Assembly (NCBI GenBank): GCA_009823505.1
Contig: VZQC01006589.1
Location: 1,184,140 to 1,248,139, forward strand
Reading direction: 5' to 3'
From: Rhizomys pruinosus
Taxonomy: Eukaryota > Chordata > Mammalia > Rodentia > Spalacidae
Length of the DNA: 64,000 nt
A program made the translations under genes and the position numbers. The notes beneath the pieces were generated by a model. That model saw only the letters and a list, made by a program, of their open reading frames with translations, did no database searches and was not told the DNA's origin. Shown piece by piece: positions 55,565-64,000 of the stretch. Positions within the stretch are counted from its first letter, which is position 1; every line of letters starts with the position of its first letter.

Positions 55565-56000
55565 TTTATTCATTCTTCATCAGATATGGAAAGGCCTAAT
55601 TGCCCATTAACAGTAGAACAAGTGATTAACAGTATATTTATGCTGGAGGGAACTACCCAGGAATAGTGAAGAATGAACTACAAGATATCCAGCCACTTCA
55701 ATGAATCCCGACATTATTCTCAGAGAAAGCTTCCAGAAACAAAAGAGCAAAGAGCCTATAATTCTTATCATATCAAAAATTTAAATAGAGAAAAATGAGG
55801 CTATTATCAAGGAAATAAAACCAGTGTTTTTGTAGAGGTGTGGAGGAACTTCATGGGGAAAGGTGTAAGGAAACTGGTGACAGAAGTGTTCTCTATCTTG
55901 ACAGAATGTGTAATATGCGTGTATTCACTCATCAAAATTAACCAATCTGCATGCTTAGTGTCTGTGCATTTACTCTGTGTAAATTAAGCTTCAAGATACT
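55565..56000 (+). repeat. Ancient L1M-like 3' end
   Basis: The order of segments resembles old mammalian L1 3' ends rather than rodent L1s: aattgcccattaacagtaga, ttctctatcttgacagaatg and tttactctgtgtaaattaag. Confidence 0.6.
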
Positions 56001-56309
56001 TGGCATTTGGGTATAAATAGCATTTATACAAGAGTATGAAAATGAGCAGGCATTTATGCAAATCGGATATAGTAATATATACATGTTTCTTTGCTATGAA
56101 ACAATTTGTAGATACATGCCATGGAGAATATTTGTAAAATTCGATTCTTCTGCTGCTAAGACATCAACTATCCTTCGATATTCTGCTGTCTGACAGCAAT
56201 AGGACTACATATGAGAAACTTCTAGCATTTAACTGATACTGAACTTCACTCTGTTATTCTTCCTTTCCTCAGGTGGGATCTAATCTATCTCTCATCATGA
56301 CATTCTGTG

Positions 56310-56670
56310 TACATACATGTATGTTTATCTTCATGTATATGTGTGGTGCACATACCTGTACACACACTATTGGAGGACAGAACACATCAGATGTCCTGTT
56401 TTATCACTCTCTGTCTGATTTCTTTGAAACAAGATTCTTCCCTGAGACTGGAGCTAGGCTGGTGGACAGCAAGTCCCAGTAATCCTTTAGTCCCTGCCTC
56501 CTTCTATACTGGGATTACAGTATACTGGGATTACAGTATACTGGGATTACAGTATACTGGGGTTACAGGTGCCCACAGCCATGCTGGGCTTTTTATAGAG
56601 TGCTAGGAAGGAAACTCTGATCCTCATGTTTGCCAACCAAGTACACTTAACCACCTCACCAAGCCATCTC
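56310..56670 (-). repeat. B4/B3A-like SINE with a 16-bp tandem expansion
   Basis: The tail side is rich in TG and ACACAC. The right end carries an accaagccatctctc head complement. In the middle, tatactgggattacag occurs four times in tandem (56505-56568). Confidence 0.55.
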
Positions 56671-56684
56671 TCTACCTCCACCCA

Positions 56685-56722
<38 letters not shown>
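56685..56722 (+). repeat. (CA)n microsatellite
   Basis: About 19 CA units. Confidence 0.97.
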
Positions 56723-56724
<2 letters not shown>

Positions 56725-56725
<1 letters not shown>

Positions 56726-58125
56726 CACTTTCAGTAACAAAGGCAACCATCTCCAATGGAATTCAGTTAGCATGTAAGTTGAAACTTGCTTGCCACCTCC
56801 TCTTAGAAGTTTACTCTGTTGGCACAAACCGAGCTATGGCAGAGTAAGAGACTACTATCCAAAGCCACAATTTGATTTGGAGACTATTTAGTAGCTCTAA
56901 ATTGGGAGAAGCCTGTACTACATAAAAGCCTAGCCTTTGTGAAGTTAGTTAGCATGGCTAAATGGAGATTAAGGGAGCTTGCTACGAGATAAGAGAACAA
57001 AGCTGAAATGGTGACAAGGGGTTAGATCGATTGTGAGGTCAGAATTGGTAGAATGAGCCAGACATGGGGCCAGGTGAGTAGAGGTAACCAGAAGAACTCT
57101 ATGTTTAAAGGAAGGCATTCCAAGCAAGCAACAGGCAGGACTCACCTTGACACCACATTAGCTTCTAGTAAAGTCTGCACTGGAATTCCATTTCCACATA
57201 GCAGGACTGATAGCAAAGTCCAGAGGGGAGCCTCCCATTCGTATTTTGAAGCATATGATTTAAGGGAGAAGGTGGGGAAAAGGGGGGGGAATGATGTTTG
57301 TGAATGAAATTTAAATGTTAATAAACGCCATGTCTCTCTAGATTCCTTTTAAAATGTTAAGGTGCAGCTTCCGCTTCTGATGAAGTGGACTAGAGATGAA
57401 CACAGCTCCCAGAGAGAACCAGAAGATACAAATAAGAAGTAAAACATGACTGAAGGTAGCGGGAACTGCCAGGGAATCAGGGTGACATGGAAAGCATCCC
57501 TGAACTGAGCCTGGAGCTCTCAGCACAGCTTCCTCTCCTGTGTGTCCTTGGGCAACACTTAGTGTAGAATGAGAAGATGGCAAACCTGGGAAGTAACATT
57601 AAAGAACAAAGAGATTGGTCATTTTGGCAATCTCTTCGTATTGGTGCCACTAATACAAAAAATAAGAGATCTAGAATGGCCAAACTAGACATGAGTTGAG
57701 GTGCTCCATTACTGAAGGGTAGTGTGATTCCAACCCTCAGCACGAGTTTTCTCTTTGAGGCATTTACTATTACTTATGGGATGCCATATAAAAGGTTAAT
57801 AATCCAAGCAGAAATGAGCTAAATAACATATTGGGGTAGAAAAATAAAATTTAACTTAGAAACTCCCAAAGGAAAAAGATGTGCATAAAGAATCTGGATC
57901 TCAAGTCAAATATCAGAAGGACATAGACAGAAGAGTTTGAACAAAGGTAAGGGTGTGGTACATGTAGCCTTGACTTAGCTCTGCCCTTACCTAGGCTGAG
58001 CTTATGCCCCTCTGCCACACGTGAAGTGTTCTCTTAGGAAAGGGATAATATCTCTGGAGTTTCTATCATGGATCAAATATGTTTTAATGAGTCATTACAC
58101 CATTGTCAAACATTAAAAAGTACAA
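56725..58125. other. Unique-looking stretch, no recognised feature
   Basis: Frames of 80-90 codons occur on both strands but overlap and lack motifs. No young repeats. Confidence 0.4.
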
Positions 58126-58127
58126 GA

Positions 58128-58340
58128 GGGACTGGGGATGCCTTTGAGTTGGCAGAGTGTTTGCCTAGGATATACAAAGTCCTTGGTATGTCTGATTTCC
58201 AGCACAACATAAATCCGGTGTGGTGGTTCAATTCTAGCAACAAGGAAGTAAAAGCAGGAGGAATGCCAAGTTCAGGGTCATCTTTGTCTACATAGTAAAT
58301 TTGAAGCCAGTCTTAGCCTAGTAAGACCCTGTAGCAAAGA
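58128..58340 (+). repeat. B4-type SINE
   Basis: An ID-like gactggggatgcctttgagt part and a B1-like part ending tagtaagaccctgtagc. Confidence 0.6.
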
Positions 58341-58510
58341 AATTATACCTATACTTGTATTATATTCACATATATGAATATATATGATAGCCTGTATATT
58401 ATAAAACCTTATCTCAAAGAGATTATATTTATACTTATATTTGTATGTTCTTATATATAAATATAATATATATTGAGCATGAATATTATATATATATATA
58501 TATATTTGAA
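58341..58510 (+). repeat. AT-rich (TATA) stretch
   Basis: Irregular TA, TATATT and ATATAA units. Confidence 0.85.
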
Positions 58511-59540
58511 AGTCAGGAGAAAAAAAGACATTACAAACAAACTCATAATGCAGAGTAAACATAATGCAAGATAATCAATTAATATGTCATAAAAGTCAAT
58601 GAGAACCTCAATGTCCTCCCTAGAGGATACAAAAAGAAATACAAGTCACAATTTCTAGATGCAGAAACTAGAATCCCTGACTGTGAGATAGCCGTCCTGG
58701 ATTCAGGCATGCATTGTGTATGTTCAGGCACAATCTGCTTAGCACAATCAGCAATGCTATAACACAGGGCATGCCCTAACACCTGGTGGGCTTGGTGCCA
58801 TGAGCTGACACATTTGCCTGATGGCCCCTTTCTGGGTAAGCCCCACGGGCTGGGATGACACTTGATGGTATGGAGGTCTAGGATTGGTCGCTGGGAGGTG
58901 AGATCATATGAAGTTGAGGCTGCCCACCCTAGACCCATAGAACCTACTCATTTCATAGAATAAATTGATTTGCACCCTCTGACATGTTCCCTGGATGTTA
59001 CTGGAGTAACCCTGCACCACTGTCTTTAGCCTGTTCAATTGTGGGACTGAGCCATCCCCACCCCCACCTCCACACTGAACTTTGAGCAGTCAATGGTTGG
59101 ATTCAGGTACAGACCATATAACATGGTAAAGAGCCATATAGCCCTGGATGATGGGCCAGAGTAAAATAAAGCAGCTGAGGATGGGAGAAACAGGCTAACT
59201 TTGAAAGTGAAAAGTATATGTAAGACCAGAAAAAGGGTTTCCTCCTGTGTGACTAGAGAAAGACTATTTAAAGAGAAAACAACCATGACTTGTCTAAAGC
59301 TGATGGGCTGATTCAGAAGATTATACACATGTTGGAATTCTGTATGACACTACCAAGAATGCCAGGCTTACTAGAAGATAGTGAAAGGACACAGGTGTGT
59401 GGTGGACTGACCAGTGCTATCCATACAGAATGCAGCATGGACTCCTATCTAGAATGTGTGTCAGTGCAGACGTAAAAATGTTAAGGGTCTCAAGAAGGGC
59501 TCATCTTGGCTTAGTGTGAGTCTGACATCTGGTGGGTATA
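58511..59540. other. No recognised feature
   Basis: A 119-codon minus-strand frame (58579-58938) has no recognisable domain. The rest is unremarkable. Confidence 0.4.
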
Positions 59541-59544
59541 TCCT

Positions 59545-59835
59545 CACACAAGGTTAAAGATGAGAGAAAGAAGGCACAGAGGCAAAGCTCAAGGGAAGGA
59601 GGTAGAGTTGGACAGATATGTGTACAAAGCAAATGACACTCAGGGCTGCCAAAGATGCCCCAAAGTTGAGAGAAATGGGAAAGAGTCTCCTTGTGACCCC
59701 AGTAAGAAACAACTCTGCAGCCACCCGGATTTTGAAGACTGAGTCTCCAGAGCTGTGAAGAAAGGAGGTCCTGCTGTGTTCAGCCATTGAGTCTGAGTCT
59801 GTGGTGATTAGTTAAACGACCCAAGGAAACTCATC
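59545..59835 (+). repeat. MLT1-like ancient LTR, 3' part
   Basis: caacactcagggctgcc-like middle, then gactgagtctccagagctgt and gtgattagttaaacgaccca followed by aggaaactcatcca, follow the layout of MLT1 3' ends. Confidence 0.5.
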
Positions 59836-60035
59836 CACCAGGAAACCAATTTAAGCAGTATGCTACATTTAGCATAATGTATCAGAATATTACTTTGAGG
59901 TAATTAATGTAAAGAAACAAATATTTTATACTCTGGTTTACATTCTAACTGAATATCTAACATATACTTTACACTTAATGCACGTTAAAGTTCTAATGCA
60001 AATCTAGTCTTTCCCTCATACGAGTACACAATAGG

Positions 60036-60185
60036 GCCCTAGAGAGATGGCTCAGTGGCTAAGAGAGCTTGTTGCTCTTCCAGAGGGCCAGAGTTCAGTT
60101 CCCAGCACCCACATCTCACTCATATTAGGTGGCTCACAAATGCCTGCATCTCCAGGTCCAGACTTGGTATCCTCTTCTTGAAGGA
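60036..60185 (+). repeat. B2 SINE, 3' truncated
   Basis: agggccctagagagatggct to ggtatcctcttcttg. The A-rich tail is missing, and L1 3'UTR sequence follows. Confidence 0.85.
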
Positions 60186-60239
60186 AGGAGCCCAAGAGAA
60201 GGGCACAGCAAGAGACAGATATTACCAAGGGGGGATGTG

Positions 60240-61875
60240 GGGAAATTTTTTTTTTCTTAGCTAGGAAGAGAGGAGGGATGGACATATTCCCCATCTGGGT
60301 AATGGAAAGAAGGAACTCAAGAAAGTGGAGATAATGGAGGGCAGGTATTATCAAGGGGAAAGTGGGAAAATGAGTATTTAACTGGGGAGGGAGAAGGGAG
60401 GTTATACAGGAAGAAATATTCAAGATAAATAATGCTTAAGTGGTATGAAAAACCCAAAGAAAATGTAATAGTTCAAAAGTGTACTGAAAACTACACATAC
60501 AATATCTTAACATGAGTAGACATATATACCTGAAGGCTATATAAATAATAAAGACAGTGCCAGACAGGAGAAACCTCCCTTTGATTTGCTGGTCAGGGTA
60601 ATCAAAAAGAGACTCCACAAATAACACAGGCTATTATTGCCACAGCCCTTGATTACCTACAGAACTTGAAGGTAAGACCCTATTGCTAAAGACAGGATGT
60701 ACTTCAGACACAGACACAGGACTTGGAGCACAGGAGCTGGAACTGACCTAGAAGCCTCCTCTCTGAAGACTAATTCTCATAGTTTTGGAGGATATTATGC
60801 AAGCTACTAAGGGAGAAAAATCAATCAATCACCAAACCCAGCTTTAAAGCTTAATAACCACAATGACCAATACAACATATTTTAGCCGTTCACTAGTGGC
60901 ACTTTTATCTTGGGGTAATCAACAGCTATCTAATTGGACTTAAAGCCACCTCAAGTGGCACTGTAAATGGCTGGAGAGGTCATAGAGTCTAGAGAAAACC
61001 CTATGTCTGTCATACCCATAGATAAATGTAATTTCATACTCTATGTTAAATATATATTCTTATATTTAAAGACAGGTATACCAGTCACTACTCCTCAAAG
61101 AAGTTTCTTTTCACATCAAATGGAGACTGATATACAGAGTTCCACAGCTGGGCACACACAGAGAATAAGTGTCTATGAGATGCCCAGCCATAAGTGACAT
61201 ATTTCCAATGTGACCCCTACACCTTAGGCTCACAGAATATAGTGGAAGAGGGAAGTAGACAGCACACTAACACATCTCTCATCTCTTACCAGTGAAGCTT
61301 CCTCATGCGACAGAGGGCAATGCCCACAGAAGGCCACAACTGGCCAAAGTATAGAGAATAGGAGACTGAAGAGCATGTGTCCCTGGATAAGACTCCTGTA
61401 TTAAACCTCACTCACCCAGGGCTCAGGGACCATTGTATAATATGAGGAAGAAATATGAGAGCCAGGTGAGGTAGTGCATGAAGGAAACAATCTCCCAGGC
61501 TTCTGGGAACTTGCTCATATGAACTTATAGCAATGATGACAGCACGCACAGACTCATGCAAACCCAACCAAACAAAACCAGCATAAAAGAAGGGAAACAG
61601 GAAGAAGGCACCAACCTTAGCCGAGGGACTATTGGCAGCTGATCACTGCTGCATGAGAAGAGTTGATCGTAAAGGGAGTAACATTAGACTGGATGAACAG
61701 GCTCCAGTGGATGAACTCATACTGGCAAATCTGACTTAATAAGATTTAACATCTATGACAGAATGTATGAAATATGGTGGGCAGGCTATGAGGGTACAGA
61801 TAGAGGAGGGGGTCTAACTATGATTAAGAGGCATTGTAGGAAATGCACAAATATTTGATAAAAATATTGAAAAAA
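60240..61875 (+). mobile_element. L1 3'UTR (Lx-like), 5' truncated
   Basis: It parallels 45480-47230 and 38790-39300 (for example caacagctatctaattggac, cacccagggctcagggacca and aacttatagcaatgatgaca). It ends with an A-rich GATAAAAATATTGAAAAAAG tail. Confidence 0.8.
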
Positions 61876-62187
61876 GATACCTTCTTATGACTTTATGACC
61901 TCAGTGGCTATGGCCCACAAAGGGTGCGTATACGTACACACAGGAACATGTGCATAGACAAGCAAGCAAGCAAGAAAAAAGGAAGAAAGAATGGAAAGAA
62001 GGAAAGAAAGGATATATTGTGACAATGATCTACCATACCACATATTTCACAGTACCACTTTGCACTAGAAAAATAAAAAGAAATTAAGCCCAAGTGCAAC
62101 CAGGAATATGCATGACTATCATCACCATTATCTTCTTGTTATTGAATTTCTTGGTGTTCAGGACTGAATCAGATGTTAATATGTGCT

Positions 62188-62190
<3 letters not shown>

Positions 62191-62224
<34 letters not shown>
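62191..62224 (+). repeat. (GT)n microsatellite
   Basis: Seventeen GT units. Confidence 0.97.
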
Positions 62225-62225
<1 letters not shown>

Positions 62226-62234
62226 GCTTCATTT

Positions 62235-62312
62235 TGAGTTCAGTACTGGATTTGGAACATGGAGCCTGTGCATGCTAGGCAAATACTCCACCACTGAGCT
62301 GTATCCCAGACT
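62235..62312 (-). repeat. ID/B4-like fragment
   Basis: catgctaggcaaatactcca and ccactgagctgtatccca are the complement of an ID-like tRNA-derived head. Confidence 0.65.
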
Positions 62313-62540
62313 GACACCTGTAGTCTTAAACAAGAGACATCAGAGCCCAAAGGGGACCTACAAATGTTTACCCACACATATCCAATAATCAAAATGGATT
62401 TGCAATCATAGAAATCAAAATATCATGACCTTTATGTGAGAATGAGTGACAAGGCAAAGGTATGGAGGATGTTCTGAGGTAGCCCCCTGTAACTTGCCCT
62501 GGGTCACAGTGTAAAGATAGTATTTCAAGATACCAACATG

Positions 62541-62680
62541 GCTGGGATAGCCTTTAATTCCAGCACCCAGGAGGCAGAGGCAGGTATATCTCTGTGAATT
62601 CGAGGCCAGCCTGATCTATATAGGTTCCAGGCCAGCTTAGGCTATAAAGAGAGCCTGCCTCAAAAAGATTAAAAAAAAAG
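62541..62680 (+). repeat. B1 SINE
   Basis: A B1 body with aattccagcacccaggaggc to gagcctgcctcaaaaagatt. The target agataccaacatggc occurs at about 62528 and 62681. Confidence 0.9.
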
Positions 62681-62965
62681 ATACCAACATGGCATGGCTA
62701 CACATTCACTTTGAAGAGATGCACAAGATCAGCTCTTACAAGATAGGTCAAGTCAGCTCAGCACAAATGCTTTGATGTAACAGTAAAGCAAATTAATGTG
62801 GGCAAAGCTGGATTTGAACACAAGGGTAACACAAGCCCAATATCTTCATCATACTCTCTGCACTATTGTAGTTGATCAATAACAGGAAGAAAAAGAAGAA
62901 CTGGGACTTTCTTCACAGGGCTTCCCCTATGTTCAAAGAGAATATCCATAGAGATGTTTTTAAGG

Positions 62966-63109
62966 GCTGATGAAATGGTTCAACAGGTAAGGGTGCTTGC
63001 TTGCTGCCCAGCCTGATGGCCTGAGGTCAATCCCTGGGACTTACGTGATGGAAGGAGAGAAGAGACTTCTCTTGATTGTCCTTGGATGTCCACACACATG
63101 CTGTGGCAT

Positions 63110-63110
<1 letters not shown>
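62966..63110 (+). repeat. B3-like SINE
   Basis: gggctgatgaaatggttcaa, cctgatggcctgaggtcaat and gtccacacacatgctgtggc, running into a CT tract. Confidence 0.8.
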
Positions 63111-63197
<87 letters not shown>

Positions 63198-63298
63198 TAG
63201 ATATATATATAGATATATATATATATATGTGTGTGTGTGTGTATAGAGATAGATAGATAGATGATAGATAGATAGATAAATAGATAGATAGATAGATA
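63111..63298 (+). repeat. Compound (CT)n(TA)n(GATA)n(TG)n microsatellite
   Basis: The blocks follow in order: CT (to about 63146), TA, GATA, TATA/GATA mix, TG (about 63228-63241) and GATA again. The GATA blocks are interrupted. Confidence 0.95.
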
Positions 63299-63299
63299 T

Positions 63300-64000
63300 G
63301 TAAAGAAAGAGGAATAAAATGTAGTAACACTTTTAAAAGGTATCTCCAACCCACTTGTGTTCCCATAGCTTCTCTGTACACTCCAAAGGGAGTTGAAACA
63401 TGACAGCCACTAGCACTTGGAACACAGCTTTCCATATTGTATAAATGACAAGTATGCTGTCAAACTCAGGAAATAATACACTTTAAGATAATAAAGTGCA
63501 TTAGACAACAATACCAAAGGCAATATTGAAGTGTCAAATAAAAAATGTACAAACAGTAAAATGAAGCGGATGCTCTCAGGCGCAGGGCATGTTCACAGGA
63601 GAATACAGATGAAAGCAGAAATATCCAAGGATGTGCTTCGCTGAGTCTCCAAATTTTTACACATTTGCTGTGTAAGAAACACCGTGCTGAGAGTCACTGT
63701 TCCCATGTCCTATCCTTTGTGAGGACTCCAGGGCCAAGATGACACAGTACCTCACACACATGAAATTAATTTCCTGCTCCAGTTGGTCTAAAGAGATGTC
63801 CTCTAAAGGTTAGCAATACAAATTCTAATACAGTGTAAGCATGTGGCCAAAATAGCCCTGAGATCTGTACAGGGTGACCCACCCAGAAGAACAGCGTGCC
63901 CTGTGCCCTAAGGCCTACTGTGACTTACAAATACTGGCAACAAAGACTTTTTAAATAGTATTTTCTTGCTAGGATGCAGTTTCCATGAGGTAACTAGGAT
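63300..64000. other. No recognised feature
   Basis: Mixed sequence with no exon-like frame or young repeat visible. Confidence 0.4.

Noticed and set aside
58579..58938. 119-codon minus-strand frame
   Set aside because: No domain, no conserved context. A chance frame is more likely.
63041..63435. Two long Ile/Tyr/Ser-rich frames
   Set aside because: They translate TA and GATA microsatellites.

Overview
The window looks like nuclear DNA of a muroid rodent. This rests on the density of B1, B2, B3 and B4/ID SINEs, on rodent-type L1 (LINE-1) 3' ends and on MaLR/ERVL-like LTRs. The B1 and B2 consensus seen here (for example the B1 part reading ctggggctacagggagacc) does not look like Mus, Rattus or hamster, so another muroid lineage is likely; this is an inference by eye. 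I found no intact host protein-coding gene and no convincing splice-bounded exon. The window reads as an intergenic or deep intronic stretch built by repeated retrotransposition.

Layout. 1-5.4 kb: AT-rich DNA with two B2 copies, a B4, a B3-like copy, an old LTR and purine/pyrimidine tracts. 5,570-13,384: a nearly full-length but dead class II (betaretrovirus-like) endogenous retrovirus. It has a 6-bp target duplication, a 5' LTR with a large internal deletion, a Lys-type primer site, remnants of gag, protease, RT, RNase H and integrase, and a type-D/gamma-like env. It sits inside an older LTR-like repeat. 13.5-27 kb: scattered old SINEs, microsatellites, a 62-bp AT-rich tandem array and a MaLR-type solo LTR. 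27-31 kb: decayed L1 pieces and LTR remnants. 31.5-34.7 kb: a 5'-truncated L1 with its own target duplication, carrying five later SINE insertions. 35.4 kb: a U6 snRNA retropseudogene. 35.6-38.5 kb: a minus-strand 3'UTR-like retrocopy containing a 390-bp duplication joined by a single N, probably an assembly fault. 38.8-47 kb: L1 3' ends, including one with a twin-priming inversion. 47.7-52.3 kb: a 4.3-kb minus-strand L1 inserted into a B2. 52.4-52.9 kb: two young B2s inserted at the same target. 53-64 kb: older SINEs, an ancient L1M-like end, an MLT1-like LTR, another rodent L1 3' end and compound microsatellites.

The elements depend on one another rather than forming an operon or pathway. 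L1 ORF2 supplies the endonuclease/reverse transcriptase that mobilises SINEs, U6 copies and retrocopies, and the target duplications here record that. The most unusual item is a fused B2-head/B1-body SINE found twice with the same junction, each copy inside its own single target duplication. That suggests a dimeric SINE that moves as a unit.
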